This document shows positions 49,707-60,115 of a stretch of 64,000 nucleotides of DNA, one piece after another. This stretch comes from Halarcobacter anaerophilus (GTDB lineage: Bacteria; Campylobacterota; Campylobacteria; Campylobacterales; Arcobacteraceae), in the NCBI RefSeq assembly GCF_006459125.1, contig NZ_CP041070.1, positions 2,170,001-2,234,000 on the forward strand. Reading direction: 5' to 3'. The notes below the pieces were generated by a model. It was not told the DNA's origin. It searched no databases and worked only from the letters and a program-made list of their open reading frames with translations. Both the position numbers and the translations under genes were made by a program. Position 1 is the stretch's first letter, and each line of letters starts with the position of its first letter.

Positions 49707-50594
49707 TTATTTTAATGATTCAACACCACTGATAATCTCTATCAGTTCTGTTGTAATTGCAGCTTGTCTAGCTTTATTGTATTCAATAGTTAAAGAATTA
49801 ACTCTATCTTTAGCGTTATTTGTTGCAGCTTCCATAGCTTGCATTCTAGCAGAGTGTTCTGCTGCTAAAGAATCAATTAAAGAGTAATACATATTAAAAT
49901 CAATATATTTACCTGTTAACTCTTCTAACACTTCTTCATCATCATCGGGTTCAATTTCTAGCATAGATGTTTCATTTTTATCTGATTCAACATTTTCTAA
50001 GCTAATTGGCAATAACTCTGTTACTCTAATTTCTTGAGTAAGCATATTTAAAAATCCGTTGTAAATTAAAATAACTTTATCAGTCTCTCCGTTTTGGAAA
50101 TCCTTTACAACATCAGCAATAAACTCTGAAGCTCTGTCATAATCAGGAGCTGAAGATAAATCACTAACAGCTTGGCTTAACTCTTTCCCTTGAAAAGAGA
50201 AATAGTCTACACCTTTTCTTCCTGCTACTCTATATCTTACTTTTGCACCTTTGCTTTCATACTCTTCTGCAAGTTTACTAACTGTTTTAATTGTTGCCAT
50301 ATTAAAACCACCACAAAGTCCTTTGTCAGCAGTTACAAAAACTAAATCAACAGTTTTTGGATTTTCAACTGGGATAAACGCTTTATTATGATTACCACCG
50401 CCTTGAACTTTGCTAACTCTGTTTGCGATCTCAGAAAGAACTTCATTTATCTTTCTTGCATAACTTCTAGATTGCTCAGACAATTGTCTTGTTCTAGTAA
50501 GTTTTGCAGAAGATACAAGCTTCATTGCTTTTGTAGTCTTCTGAGTGTTTTTAACACTTCCTATTTTTAATTTAATCTCTTTTAAGTTAGCCAT
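49707..50594 (-). CDS. atpG: ATP synthase F1 gamma subunit
   Basis: The 295-residue rotor-shaft subunit begins MANLKEIKLKIGSVKNTQKTT and ends RQAAITTELIEIISGVESL, the paired N- and C-terminal coiled-coil helices. FVTADKGLCGGFN is a typical internal motif. Confidence 0.97.
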   Translation of the reverse strand: MANLKEIKLKIGSVKNTQKTTKAMKLVSSAKLTRTRQLSEQSRSYARKINEVLSEIANRVSKVQGGGNHNKAFIPVENPKTVDLVFVTADKGLCGGFNMATIKTVSKLAEEYESKGAKVRYRVAGRKGVDYFSFQGKELSQAVSDLSSAPDYDRASEFIADVVKDFQNGETDKVILIYNGFLNMLTQEIRVTELLPISLENVESDKNETSMLEIEPDDDEEVLEELTGKYIDFNMYYSLIDSLAAEHSARMQAMEAATNNAKDRVNSLTIEYNKARQAAITTELIEIISGVESLK

Positions 50595-50604
50595 TTGCTA
50601 ATCC

Positions 50605-52122
50605 TTATTTAGCATTAAAAACAGTTTTAAACTCTTCTAATGCAGCTTTTAATGCTGTTTCAGTTTCGTCATCTAATTTTTTCTTAGCTTTAATATCATC
50701 TAAGATATTAGAGTATTTTTGTCCAATGAATGCGTGTAATTCTTCTTCATATTTTACAACATCACCGACAGCTATATCATTTAAATAACCTTTTGTACCT
50801 GCATAGATAATTACGATTTGTTTTTCAATCACTAATGGTTTGTTAACACCTTGTTTAAGTACTTCAACCATTCTTTGACCAAGTTCCAACTCTTTTCTAG
50901 TTGATTCATCAAGATCTGATGCAAATTGAGCAAACGCTTCAAGTTCTCTAAATTGTGCAAGAGACAGTTTTAACGTACCTGCAACTTGTTTAGTAGCTTT
51001 GATTTGTGCAGCACCACCAACCCTAGATACAGATAAACCAACATTAATTGCAGGTCTAATCCCTGAGTTAAAAAGGTTAGTTTCAAGGAAAATTTGTCCA
51101 TCTGTAATAGAAATTACGTTTGTTGGAATATATGCAGCAACATCACCTGCTTGAGTTTCAATAATTGGTAATGCAGTCATAGACCCTGCACCTAACTCAT
51201 CAGACATTTTTGCAGCTCTTTCAAGTAATCTTGAGTGTAGATAGAATACATCCCCAGGGAACGCTTCTCTACCCGGTGGTCTTCTTAATAATAAAGACAT
51301 TTCTCTATATGCAACCGCATGTTTTGATAAATCATCATAAACGATTAATGCATGTTTTCCGTTGTCTCTAAAATATTCACCGATAGTAACACCTGTATAT
51401 GGAGCTAAGAATTGTAATGCTGAAGATTCTGAAGCACCTGCATTTACAACAATTGTATAATCCATTGCACCTGATTCTTCTAAAGTTCTAACAACTGAAG
51501 CAACTGAAGAAGCTTTTTGACCGATTGCAACATAGATACAAACAACATCTTCACCTTTTTGGTTAAGAATTGTATCAATAGCAACTGTTGTTTTACCTGT
51601 TTGTCTATCTCCAATGATAAGCTCTCTTTGCCCACGTCCTATTGGAACAAGTGCATCAATTGCTTTTATACCTGTTTGTAAAGGTTCATGTACAGATTTT
51701 CTTGCCATGATTCCAGGAGCTTTTTCTTCAACAAATCTTGATTCAGAAGACTCGATAGCACCTTTACCGTCAATTGGATCACCAAGAGCATTTACAACTC
51801 TTCCTACCATTGCATCACCAACAGGTGTTTCTAAAAGTCTTCCTAATCTTTTACAAGAAGAACCTTCTCTAAGACCGTTTCCAGATCCTAATACAACTAC
51901 ACCTACTGAAGACTCTTCCAAGTTTGAAGCAAGACCTCTCTCACCATTTTCAAACTCTACAATTTCTCCGGCCATAACGTTTTTAAGACCGTAAACTTGC
52001 GCAATACCATCTGCAAAAGAGATGATCTTACCTGTTTCATTAACATCTACATTTAATTCAAAGTTTTCAATTCTCTCTTTGATGATAGAACTGATTTCAT
52101 CTGCTTGAATTTTTGCACCCAT
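50605..52122 (-). CDS. atpA: ATP synthase F1 alpha subunit
   Basis: The 505-residue nucleotide-binding subunit has the Walker A motif GDRQTGKTT, the alpha signature [14 protein letters not shown], and [17 protein letters not shown]. Normal length. Confidence 0.98.
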   Translation of the reverse strand: MGAKIQADEISSIIKERIENFELNVDVNETGKIISFADGIAQVYGLKNVMAGEIVEFENGERGLASNLEESSVGVVVLGSGNGLREGSSCKRLGRLLETPVGDAMVGRVVNALGDPIDGKGAIESSESRFVEEKAPGIMARKSVHEPLQTGIKAIDALVPIGRGQRELIIGDRQTGKTTVAIDTILNQKGEDVVCIYVAIGQKASSVASVVRTLEESGAMDYTIVVNAGASESSALQFLAPYTGVTIGEYFRDNGKHALIVYDDLSKHAVAYREMSLLLRRPPGREAFPGDVFYLHSRLLERAAKMSDELGAGSMTALPIIETQAGDVAAYIPTNVISITDGQIFLETNLFNSGIRPAINVGLSVSRVGGAAQIKATKQVAGTLKLSLAQFRELEAFAQFASDLDESTRKELELGQRMVEVLKQGVNKPLVIEKQIVIIYAGTKGYLNDIAVGDVVKYEEELHAFIGQKYSNILDDIKAKKKLDDETETALKAALEEFKTVFNAK

Positions 52123-52143
52123 TCAATTTCTCCTTTATAAGTT

Positions 52144-52674
52144 CTAAACTGCTTTTAAAATATGATCAATCATTTGTGATTTAAGTCTCTCTTTAGAGAA
52201 TGCAATCTCAACCCCAAGACTGTCAATATCAACTTTGATACCATCATAATCACAAACATTTTGTGATAGTGTTAATTTAACATTGAATTTTTTGCTGAAT
52301 TGTTTCTCTATAGAAGAGACATAATCAGAAGCCAACTCTTTGTTAGTATAAACTACACCTGTATATGTGTTATTCATTTCCGCGATTTTTGATTCTAATT
52401 CGGCAACAATATCCGGAATTAATTCTAATCTTTTATTAGACCCTAATAATTTAATAAGATTTTTAATTTCTTCATTGTCATTTTCCAAAAATGAAATAAC
52501 TAAATTTACTTTATCTCCACTTTTAACTTCAGATGAAGCAAGTATTGAAGTAAATTTCTCATCACTAAATGCTGATGAGATAGTTTTTAAATCATTACAA
52601 ATAGCAGTTGCAGACTCTACATCTCTACCATCTAATAATGCTTTTACGTATCTTTTTGCTATTAAATCATTCAT
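52144..52674 (-). CDS. atpH: ATP synthase F1 delta subunit
   Basis: This 176-residue stator subunit begins LIAKRYVKALLDG and ends in the conserved DYDGIKVDIDSLGVEIAFSKERLKSQM region. It shares one base with atpF. Confidence 0.93.
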   Translation of the reverse strand: MNDLIAKRYVKALLDGRDVESATAICNDLKTISSAFSDEKFTSILASSEVKSGDKVNLVISFLENDNEEIKNLIKLLGSNKRLELIPDIVAELESKIAEMNNTYTGVVYTNKELASDYVSSIEKQFSKKFNVKLTLSQNVCDYDGIKVDIDSLGVEIAFSKERLKSQMIDHILKAV

Positions 52675-53189
52675 TATGCTACCTTCTTAAGTACAATATT
52701 TGCCAACTCGTCTTGAGTTAAAGAAACATTGTCTGAACTTAATAGCTCATCAAGCACTTCTGAAACAATTTGTCTCTTAGTTTTTGATGTTTCAACTTTT
52801 ATTCTTTCATCAAAAGTTTTTTCTAAATTTGCGATTTCAACATCAACTGCATCTGAAACTCTTTTTTTAACAGAGTCTACATCTGCTTTAGCATTATCAA
52901 CAATCTCTGTTGCAAGTGCTTTTGCTTCTTCAAGTCTTTTCCCGGCTTCTTCGACTTTGTCTTGTGAAGCTTTCAGCGTATCTTGAACTTTATCAAGTTC
53001 TGCTTGAATTGAAGCAGTTCTGTTAGCAAAAAATGCTCTAACTTTATCAGCAAGTAAATACCATAAAATTCCAGCAAAAATTATAAAGTTAACGGTTCTT
53101 TGAACAATATCAGTTTCCGCACCTTCGCTATTGGCAAATAATGCCACTGGAGCTAATAAAGCTAATCCAATTAATAATAATTTTTTCAC
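52674..53189 (-). CDS. atpF: ATP synthase Fo b subunit
   Basis: The 171-residue protein has a signal-like hydrophobic N-terminus (MKKLLLIGLALLAPVALFANS) followed by a second hydrophobic segment (VNFIIFAGILWYLLADKV) that corresponds to the b-subunit anchor, then a long charged coiled coil. The extra N-terminal segment is an oddity also known in other Campylobacterota AtpF; it may be cleaved. Confidence 0.92.
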   Translation of the reverse strand: MKKLLLIGLALLAPVALFANSEGAETDIVQRTVNFIIFAGILWYLLADKVRAFFANRTASIQAELDKVQDTLKASQDKVEEAGKRLEEAKALATEIVDNAKADVDSVKKRVSDAVDVEIANLEKTFDERIKVETSKTKRQIVSEVLDELLSSDNVSLTQDELANIVLKKVA

Positions 53190-53199
53190 CTTATCCCCT

Positions 53200-53622
53200 T
53201 TAAATTGAGCTAATCTTAGCTTTTAGGCTCTCATTAAATTGAGGCATTGCAGCTACTAACGACTCTTTTAAAGCTTTTGCTTCTTTTTCTAATTCAGCAG
53301 AAAAATTAACTGTTTTTGCTTCAATCTCTTCTTTAGCACTTGCAAGTTTAGCGTCAGCTACTTCTTTTGCTTCAGTATATGCTTGTTCTCTAATAGCCGC
53401 TGCTTCTTTTTTAGCTTCTGCAAGTACATGATTTGCTTCTTCTAAAATACCGTCAACATTTGCAGAGTTAGATTGTGCATCTTTTAAATCTTTTTTAATC
53501 GATGCGTCTCTATCATCCATATGTTTCAATAACGGTTTGAATAAACAGCTGTTCAATCTAGCAACAACTAGAAGAAAGATGATTGCTGAACTAAGCAACA
53601 ATACAGGACTTATGTCTAACAT
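53200..53622 (-). CDS. atpF': ATP synthase Fo b' subunit
   Basis: The 140-residue protein has one N-terminal TM helix (about 5-22: SPVLLLSSAIIFLLVVARL) and a long amphipathic coiled coil rich in Ala, Glu and Lys. It forms a b/b' heterodimer with the next gene product. A 104-nt gap to parB could hold an internal promoter. The a and c subunits are not in the window. Confidence 0.9.
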   Translation of the reverse strand: MLDISPVLLLSSAIIFLLVVARLNSCLFKPLLKHMDDRDASIKKDLKDAQSNSANVDGILEEANHVLAEAKKEAAAIREQAYTEAKEVADAKLASAKEEIEAKTVNFSAELEKEAKALKESLVAAMPQFNESLKAKISSI

Positions 53623-53726
53623 TCATTCCTCCATATTTTTTACAGTTTAGTTTGACTAAAACTGACTTTATATTATCTAAAAGAATTATAAATATTTATT
53701 AAAATGGGAGTTTTGGTAAAAGAATT

Positions 53727-54599
53727 TTAAAAAGTGTTACCAAAGTAGTTAGAAATCTTCTCAATATCCTCTTGAGACCTAATTTCTATCTTAAAATAGT
53801 TTTTCTCGGCTTTTACTTTTAAGTTTGATTTTTTTAAGTTTTCAATAGCCGTTTGAAGAGGTTTAAAATCATAAGATTTTTTTTCTTTTTTAGAGATTTT
53901 TTCTTCAGGTTTATTTTTGCTGTTTTTAAGTTCTCTTACAAGTGTTTCAGCCTCTCTTACAGAGAGTTTTTGACCGTAAATAGAGTCCGCAACTTTTTTT
54001 TGTAATTCATCCTCTAATCCAAGCATGATTTTTCCATGACCTGCCGAAATTTTATTATTTGCAAGCATTTGTTGAACATAAGAAGAGAGTTGTAAAAGTC
54101 TTAAAGTATTCGTAATTGAAGTTCTGCTTTTAAAGACTCTTTTTGCCAATTCATCATGAGTAATAGAGTGTTCATTTATAAGTTGGGCGTATGAGTAAGC
54201 TAGTTCTATAATATTTAAATCATCTCTTTGAATATTTTCAATTAAAGCCAATTCTCTTAATTTGAACTCTTCAATATCTATAATTGCTGCTTTTATCGTA
54301 TCAAGATTTGCTAGTTTGTGAGCTCTTAATCTTCTTTCTCCCGCAACTAAAATATATCCGCCTTTATTATCTTCTCGTACGGTAACAGGTTGTAATAATC
54401 CATGTTCGACTATTGAATCACTTAGCTCTTTTAATTTATCTTCATCAAATATTTTACGCGGTTGGTTTGGATTTGGTTTTATTAAGTTAACATCAAGTTC
54501 AATAATAGAGTTATTGCTCTTTGAGTCATTACTATTTGAGTTGCTGTATGCAGTCTCAACTTCACCTAAAAGTTCACCAAGTCCTCTTCCTAACGCCAT
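53727..54599 (-). CDS. parB: Chromosome partitioning protein ParB (Spo0J)
   Basis: This 290-residue protein has the conserved N-terminal CTPase motifs PNPNQPRKIFD and GERRLRAHK, a central HTH (HDELAKRVFKSRTSITNTLRLL), SAGHGKIMLG, and a C-terminal dimerisation domain. It starts 20 nt after parA. Confidence 0.95.
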   Translation of the reverse strand: MALGRGLGELLGEVETAYSNSNSNDSKSNNSIIELDVNLIKPNPNQPRKIFDEDKLKELSDSIVEHGLLQPVTVREDNKGGYILVAGERRLRAHKLANLDTIKAAIIDIEEFKLRELALIENIQRDDLNIIELAYSYAQLINEHSITHDELAKRVFKSRTSITNTLRLLQLSSYVQQMLANNKISAGHGKIMLGLEDELQKKVADSIYGQKLSVREAETLVRELKNSKNKPEEKISKKEKKSYDFKPLQTAIENLKKSNLKVKAEKNYFKIEIRSQEDIEKISNYFGNTF

Positions 54600-54619
54600 T
54601 GTAAATCCTAAATTTAAAT

Positions 54620-55396
54620 TTAACCTGCAATCGCACGTGCAAGATTTGTATAAGCTTTTGTTCCTACCGCTGCTGCGTCGTAAAGCATAATAGGTTTACC
54701 AAAACTCGGAGATTCAGCAAGTTTTATATTTCTGGGAATCACTACATATGATGATTGATCTATTTTGAAAAGTTTGTTTTCAAAATGTTGTGCCAAGTCA
54801 GCAAAAACCTGTTTTGATAAATTGTTTTGAGAGCTATACATTGTAGGTAAAAACCCTCTTATTTGTAATTGTCTATTTATAGTCTGCTTTACTAGTTTGA
54901 TTGTATTTAACAACTGAGCCAAACCTTCTAATGCAAAAAATTCACACTGAATAGGTATAAGTACCGAATTTGATGCACTAAGAGTATTTATAGTAATCGG
55001 TCCAAGTGCGGGAGGTGAATCGATTATAACATAATCATAATCTTTTTTTACAGGATCAATTTTTCTTTTTAGAACGAGTTCTCTATCTTTTATATTTTTA
55101 TAGAACTCCTTTTCTATACCGACTAATCCGATATTTGAAGGTGCTACTTTTAAATTTTCAATTTCAGAGTCTAAAATGATTTCATTTAACTCTTTTGTAC
55201 CTAACATAACATGATAAATGTTATATTCGTAAGTATCTCTATGAAAACCTAAAGAAGTAGTTGCATTAGCTTGTGGATCTGCATCAATGAGTAGAACTCT
55301 TTTACCTTCTAAAGCTAAGGCTGCACTCAAATTAACCGCAGTCGTAGTCTTTCCTACACCGCCTTTTTGATTTGCAATTGCAATTATCTCTGTCAT
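54620..55396 (-). CDS. parA: Chromosome partitioning ATPase ParA (Soj)
   Basis: The 258-residue ATPase has the deviant Walker A motif KGGVGKTTT, the switch region DADPQANAT, and YVIIDSPPALG. Normal length for a chromosomal Soj-type protein without N-terminal HTH. It overlaps birA by ATGA (4 nt). Confidence 0.97.
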   Translation of the reverse strand: MTEIIAIANQKGGVGKTTTAVNLSAALALEGKRVLLIDADPQANATTSLGFHRDTYEYNIYHVMLGTKELNEIILDSEIENLKVAPSNIGLVGIEKEFYKNIKDRELVLKRKIDPVKKDYDYVIIDSPPALGPITINTLSASNSVLIPIQCEFFALEGLAQLLNTIKLVKQTINRQLQIRGFLPTMYSSQNNLSKQVFADLAQHFENKLFKIDQSSYVVIPRNIKLAESPSFGKPIMLYDAAAVGTKAYTNLARAIAG

Positions 55397-56028
55397 CTTA
55401 AACTAAATACCTTTGTGTTATTTATTTCGATAGAACCGTCGCTAAACAAAACGGCATTTTCCAAAGAAATTTTTTTATTATTTATTGTAGCTTTGAATTT
55501 TCTGCTTTTTTGAAATTCTACCTTAAATTGACTAAAAACTTCCTTCCAAGAGTTTTGTTTTTGCAAAGAATCAAAATAAATTTTTAAACACTCATTTTTA
55601 TCTATTTGTATATCAAGTTTCCCGTACTCTTTTGAAACTTCAATAAGATTCAGACCAATACCGCAAAATATCAAATCTTTTGTAGCAGTTGTAATTGTGC
55701 CTCCAATTTTTTTATTTTCTATATAAAAATCATTGGGCCATTTTAACCATAAAAGGGAACCTTTTTGGGCTAAAACTTTTTTTAAAATATATGAAAAATA
55801 GATTGAAGCACTTTGAAGTTGTAAATCTTCGGGTAAAGCATCTTTTTTTATTACAAAAGAGAAAAAAAGGTTTCCCTCTTTTCCAATCCAACTGTTTCCT
55901 CTACTTCCCACTCCGTCTGTCTGAACTTTTGATGTTATACAAACTGGATAAGAATAACCCTCGTTTTTGATTAAGTCTCTTAAATATGTGTGAGTCGAAT
56001 TGACTTTTTCTAAAAAAATAATTTTCAT
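55393..56028 (-). CDS. birA: Biotin-[acetyl-CoA carboxylase] ligase BirA
   Basis: The 211-residue class I (non-regulatory) biotin ligase begins with LEKVNSTHTYLRDL, followed by the biotin/ATP site TDGVGSRGNSWIGKEGNLFFSFV, LKWPNDFY, and KKIGGTIT. There is no N-terminal DNA-binding domain. It heads the parA-parB-atp series. Confidence 0.93.
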   Translation of the reverse strand: MKIIFLEKVNSTHTYLRDLIKNEGYSYPVCITSKVQTDGVGSRGNSWIGKEGNLFFSFVIKKDALPEDLQLQSASIYFSYILKKVLAQKGSLLWLKWPNDFYIENKKIGGTITTATKDLIFCGIGLNLIEVSKEYGKLDIQIDKNECLKIYFDSLQKQNSWKEVFSQFKVEFQKSRKFKATINNKKISLENAVLFSDGSIEINNTKVFSLR

Positions 56029-56092
56029 GTAATATTATATCTTATATTTTTTCAAGAAAGAATTAATTATAATAATTCTAAAAAGAGAGTTT

Positions 56093-56986
56093 ATGTTAGA
56101 TCCTGTTTTACCCATAGCAATGTATTTGTTCATCGGGTATTTTTTTAAGTTGTTTGTAAAAGACCATTCTCACGCTTTAGTTGATTTTGTAATCTATTTT
56201 TCACTTCCTGCCATGGTTTTTATAAAAATCTATCCGCTAAAACTTGATTTAGAAATTTTAAATTTGATTTTAATGTTTAACACAATAATTATTGTAAATT
56301 TGTTTTTATGCTATTTTATAGGAAAATTTTTCAAATTTGACAAAAAAACCTTAGCTACTTTTATAGTCGTGGGAGCTTTTGGAAATACCTCTTTTATAGG
56401 ATTTTCATATATTGATGCGTTTTACGGCTCAGATTATGTTGTTTATGCTCTTATTTATGATCTTTTCGGTTCTTTTTTGCTTGTTGTTTCAATAGGAACT
56501 ATTATTATAAACTGGGGAAGCGGTCAACATGTAAACTTTAAAGCAATGATAAGAAAAGTGATTTTTTTCCCTCCTATTATTATGTTTTTTATAACTGTCT
56601 TTTTAAAACTTTTTTCTATTCCCAATTTTATTATGAACACGGCAGAAGTAATTGGAACAACTTTGGTTCCTCTTGCAATGATTGCAATCGGTATGAAACT
56701 TGAATTAAAAAACATCTTTTATAAATTTAAAGAGACAACACTTCTTTTAAGTATTAAGATGTTTCTTGTTCCTCTTATTGTTATGCTGCTTTTTTATGCA
56801 TTTTATAATTTAGATGATACTTGGAGTAAAACAACTATATTAGAAGTTGCAATGCCACCTATGACAACTGCCGTAATACTTGCAATTCAAGGTGGATTGG
56901 ATGAAAGACTTGCGGTAAACTCTTTAGTTCTTGGAGTATTAATATCTTTATTAAGCGTTACAGGTTTTTACTTTTTCCTAGCCTGA
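56093..56986 (+). CDS. AEC-family transporter (auxin efflux carrier-like permease)
   Basis: The 297-residue protein has about ten TM helices, with FVIYFSLPAMVFIKIY near the N-terminus, GAFGNTSFIGFSYIDAFYG in the middle, and AMPPMTTAVILA near the C-terminus, all usual in AEC permeases (organic acid or amino acid transport). The start is TTATG preceded by AAAGAGAG. Its stop overlaps a palindrome shared with fmt. Confidence 0.87.
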   Translation: MLDPVLPIAMYLFIGYFFKLFVKDHSHALVDFVIYFSLPAMVFIKIYPLKLDLEILNLILMFNTIIIVNLFLCYFIGKFFKFDKKTLATFIVVGAFGNTSFIGFSYIDAFYGSDYVVYALIYDLFGSFLLVVSIGTIIINWGSGQHVNFKAMIRKVIFFPPIIMFFITVFLKLFSIPNFIMNTAEVIGTTLVPLAMIAIGMKLELKNIFYKFKETTLLLSIKMFLVPLIVMLLFYAFYNLDDTWSKTTILEVAMPPMTTAVILAIQGGLDERLAVNSLVLGVLISLLSVTGFYFFLA

Positions 56987-56997
56987 ATTCAGGCTAG
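56978..56997. terminator. Bidirectional hairpin at the convergent ends of the AEC transporter gene and fmt
   Basis: CTAGCCTGAATTCAGGCTAG is a perfect 20-bp palindrome spanning both stop codons (TGA at 56984-56986 on plus, TGA at 56989-56991 on minus). T-rich on the upstream side, so it is most effective for minus-strand transcription from fmt. Confidence 0.65.
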
Positions 56998-57909
56998 AAT
57001 ATCATTAATACTTAATCTTTTTCCTCTTATATAATCTACTGCATTTAAAGCTTTTTTTGATGGAGATTGAATTGTCGAAACTGATATTTTACCTTTTTTA
57101 CATGCAACTGTTATTGAATCCTTTTCAATAGATAAAATTTCACCTTCTTTATTTAAAGAATCTTCATCAAGTAGTTTTATACCTTTTAGTTTTAAACCTG
57201 AACTTAAAAAGATTCCTGGCCAGTAAGAGTAAGCTTTATATTTTAAGAAGAGTTTTTTTGCACTGGAAAAATCTACTAAGCCAAACTCTTTTTTTATCTT
57301 TTTACAAAAACTGACTTCTCTCTCATCTTGTTTTTTAGGAGCAATTTTTTCAAAATTATCTAATGTAGTAATCGTAAGTTTTGCTGCTATTAAAGATAAT
57401 TTATCAAATGCCTCTTTTACTTCCATAGAAGGAGTTATTTTCAAATATTCCAAACCTAAAATATCTCCGCTGTCTAAGCCCTCTTCCATAAGCATTGAGG
57501 TAACTCCCGTATATTCATCATCATTTAAAAGTGACTCTTGAATAGGACTTGCACCTCTGTATTTTGGGAGTAATGAGGCATGAAGATTTATGCAAGGAGC
57601 AATACCTAAAATCTCTTTAGGTAAAATTTGACCGTAAGCAGCGACTACTATAAAATCAGGATTTAACTCTTTTATTTGAGTTTGGGCTTCAATATTTCCC
57701 CTTAGTTTTTCAGGTTGAAAAATCGGAAGTTCAATATTATTGTCAATACAAAACTGTTTTATATGAGGAGGTGTTATAATCTGTTTTCTTCCGACAGGTT
57801 TGTCAGGCTGAGTAAAAAGTCCTACTACTTCGTATTGACTTTTTTGTAACTCTTTGAAAATTTCCGTTGCATAGTCAGGGGTTCCCATAAATAGAACTTT
57901 TTTACTCAT
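56989..57909 (-). CDS. fmt: Methionyl-tRNA formyltransferase
   Basis: The 306-residue enzyme begins VLFMGTPDYATEIFKEL and has the active-site INLHASLLPKYRGASPIQ and GLDSGDIL. The C-terminal tRNA-contacting domain is present. It lies 2 nt after proB. Confidence 0.96.
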   Translation of the reverse strand: MSKKVLFMGTPDYATEIFKELQKSQYEVVGLFTQPDKPVGRKQIITPPHIKQFCIDNNIELPIFQPEKLRGNIEAQTQIKELNPDFIVVAAYGQILPKEILGIAPCINLHASLLPKYRGASPIQESLLNDDEYTGVTSMLMEEGLDSGDILGLEYLKITPSMEVKEAFDKLSLIAAKLTITTLDNFEKIAPKKQDEREVSFCKKIKKEFGLVDFSSAKKLFLKYKAYSYWPGIFLSSGLKLKGIKLLDEDSLNKEGEILSIEKDSITVACKKGKISVSTIQSPSKKALNAVDYIRGKRLSINDILA

Positions 57910-57911
57910 AT

Positions 57912-58685
57912 TTATCCTTTTTCGGGTATAAAAAGCGTGCCGCTTTTATGCTCTTCATTAATTAAAAAATCATAAGCATTTGTCAAATCAAATCCCGAAC
58001 TCAAATACATAGGAATTCCTCTTTTCATCACATAATTTGCAGCTTTCAGTTTGGTAACAATACCTCCTGTAGCAAATTCTGAATTAGGAGTATGTTTCAT
58101 TTCCAAATCTTCTTGTTCGATTGTTTCAACGAATTTTCTCATTTTTGCATTTGGATTTTCATGAGGATTTGAATCATATAAACCGTCAATATCCGATAAT
58201 ATTACCAATAAATCTGCACCGAAAAAATATGCGGCACGCGCAGATAATTGATCATTATCTCCTATTAAAAGCTCTTTATTTGCTATTACGTCATTTTCGT
58301 TTAATATAGGAACAACATTATTTTCAAGAAGAATTTCCATAACTCCTCTTGCATTTTTTGATCTTTTTCTTGAATCAAAATCTTCTTCGACTAAAAGCAT
58401 TTGTGCGCATTTAAAACCGTGTTCTCTAAGTCTTTTTTTATAATATTTCATTAAAAGAGGTTGCCCTATTGCAGCTAAAGCTTGTCTGTTCAGAATCTCT
58501 TTTCTATCCAAATCAAGTTTAATATTACCTGCTGCAACGGCACCTGAACTAACTAAAATTACTTCATATTTTTTCTCTTTTTTTAATTTGGCAATTAAAT
58601 CAACCAAATTATTAAGTCTGGTAACGGCTAAGAGATCATCTTCTCTTAATACGGCGCTACCGACTTTTATTACCACTCGTTTCAT
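57912..58685 (-). CDS. proB: Glutamate 5-kinase, short form without PUA domain
   Basis: The 257-residue enzyme begins RVVIKVGSAVL and includes VSSGAVAAG, PILNENDV, GDNDQLSARAA and FATGGIVTKLKAA. It catalyses the first step of proline synthesis. The C-terminal PUA domain of longer homologues is absent, as is usual in this phylum. It overlaps obgE by one base. Confidence 0.95.
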   Translation of the reverse strand: MKRVVIKVGSAVLREDDLLAVTRLNNLVDLIAKLKKEKKYEVILVSSGAVAAGNIKLDLDRKEILNRQALAAIGQPLLMKYYKKRLREHGFKCAQMLLVEEDFDSRKRSKNARGVMEILLENNVVPILNENDVIANKELLIGDNDQLSARAAYFFGADLLVILSDIDGLYDSNPHENPNAKMRKFVETIEQEDLEMKHTPNSEFATGGIVTKLKAANYVMKRGIPMYLSSGFDLTNAYDFLINEEHKSGTLFIPEKG

Positions 58686-59776
58686 TATCTATTTTGTCCT
58701 ATCAAGTCATATAGTGCAAATTTTATCGAATTTGTATTTAGATGAGTAACAGAAGATATAGGAAGAATAAAAAAAGGTTTATTTTCATCAAATTTATTAA
58801 ATGTTAAATCTTGTACATAATATGGAAGAGATTTATCAAATCCATACTCATTTGAAGAACTTACCTCTAAATCCAATTCTTTTATAAAGGATTTTATATC
58901 AGCTTCTAAATCTTCACCGTAATAGGCGTCAACTTTGGTTAATGCAATTGCAAAGTTTCTGCCGCTAAGCTCTTCTGAGAATTTTTTAACTTCCTCTTTT
59001 AAAACTCTGTATTGATCAATTGTTGTTCTGTAATTTGCAATATCAATCATAAAAAGAAGGGTTTTTGTTCTTTCGATATGTCTTAAAAACTCTAAGCCTA
59101 AACCTTTCCCTATACTTGCACCGTCAATAATTCCGGGAATATCCGCCATTACAAAAGAGTTATATTCTCCAACTTCAACAACTCCTAATTTTGGAGTAAT
59201 TGTCGTAAACTCATAATTTGCAATTTCGGGACTTGCATTTGATGTAGTCGAAATAAGCGTTGATTTTCCCACATTTGGATATCCGACTAAACCCACATCT
59301 GCAATAAGTTTCAACTCTAGTTTAATCTCTTGCGTTTGTCCGGGTAATCCAGGTTGAAAATAAGTAGGTCTTTGATTTCTTGAATTCTTAAAGTGAGTAT
59401 TCCCTAAACCGCCTTTTCCACCTTCTAAAAAAAGCTCTTTTTGTCCCTCTTCTATCATATCAAGAAGAACTTCACCGCTATTGCTGTCAATGACTTGAGT
59501 TCCCGGAGGTACAGTTAAAACCATTGGTTCTGCTGATTTACCTGTTCTATTTCTTCCTTCTCCGGGTCTTCCGTTGTCAGCTTTTAATATTGACTTACCT
59601 TTAAACCAAGATAGTGTATCAGTATTATTGTCTACTTGAAAATATACATCTCCACCTTTTCCACCATCTCCACCGTCAGGTCCACCTTTTACAACAAACT
59701 TCTCTCTTCTAAAAGAGGCGCAACCTTGTCCGCCTTTTCCTGATGATACAGTAAACTTAACACTATCTACAAACAC
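58685..59776 (-). CDS. obgE: GTPase ObgE/CgtA
   Basis: The 363-residue protein has an N-terminal glycine-rich Obg fold ([18 protein letters not shown]...[10 protein letters not shown]) and a G domain with [15 protein letters not shown] and ALTKVD. It acts in ribosome assembly. The short C-terminal region after the G domain is as expected for the phylum. Confidence 0.96.
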   Translation of the reverse strand: MFVDSVKFTVSSGKGGQGCASFRREKFVVKGGPDGGDGGKGGDVYFQVDNNTDTLSWFKGKSILKADNGRPGEGRNRTGKSAEPMVLTVPPGTQVIDSNSGEVLLDMIEEGQKELFLEGGKGGLGNTHFKNSRNQRPTYFQPGLPGQTQEIKLELKLIADVGLVGYPNVGKSTLISTTSNASPEIANYEFTTITPKLGVVEVGEYNSFVMADIPGIIDGASIGKGLGLEFLRHIERTKTLLFMIDIANYRTTIDQYRVLKEEVKKFSEELSGRNFAIALTKVDAYYGEDLEADIKSFIKELDLEVSSSNEYGFDKSLPYYVQDLTFNKFDENKPFFILPISSVTHLNTNSIKFALYDLIGQNR

Positions 59777-59794
59777 AATAATCTCCTAAACTAA

Positions 59795-59829
59795 AAAAGG
59801 GTGTAGGCAAAAAAGCGCTACACCCTTTT
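59795..59829 (-). terminator. Terminator between rpmA and obgE
   Basis: A 12-bp stem (AAAAGGGTGTAG and its complement) with an 11-nt loop gives CCCTTTTTT at its downstream side on the minus strand. It separates the rplU-rpmA transcript from obgE. Confidence 0.85.
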
Positions 59830-59851
59830 AAAAAATTAATAACCTTGATAT

Positions 59852-60106
59852 TTACGAAGCGTAAACAGATACTTTTTTTCTATTTTTATCTTTTACTTCG
59901 AACTTAACTACACCATCAATTAATGCATAAATAGTGTGGTCTTTACCAATTCCTACATTTTCACCGCAGTGTACTTTTGTACCTCTTTGTCTAAGAATGA
60001 TGTTACCAGCTCTAACTGCTTCACCACCAAATTTTTTAACTCCAAGTCTTTTACCAGCTGAGTCTCTATTATTCTGTGTACTTCCTTGACCTTTCTTATG
60101 AGCCAT
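59852..60106 (-). CDS. rpmA: Ribosomal protein L27
   Basis: The 84-residue protein begins [20 protein letters not shown] and has [20 protein letters not shown]-terminal form without a Firmicutes-type cleaved extension. It lies 9 nt after rplU. Confidence 0.97.
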   Translation of the reverse strand: MAHKKGQGSTQNNRDSAGKRLGVKKFGGEAVRAGNIILRQRGTKVHCGENVGIGKDHTIYALIDGVVKFEVKDKNRKKVSVYAS

Positions 60107-60115
60107 AGTATCTCC

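Noticed and set aside
53623-53726. Terminator between parB and atpF'
   Set aside because: There is a short imperfect inverted repeat (about 53643-53664), but the downstream side on the minus strand is A-rich rather than T-rich.
53727-55396. parS sites near parAB
   Set aside because: No match to the common TGTTTCACGTGAAACA-type palindrome was seen by eye in the window. A motif scan would be needed to exclude variants.
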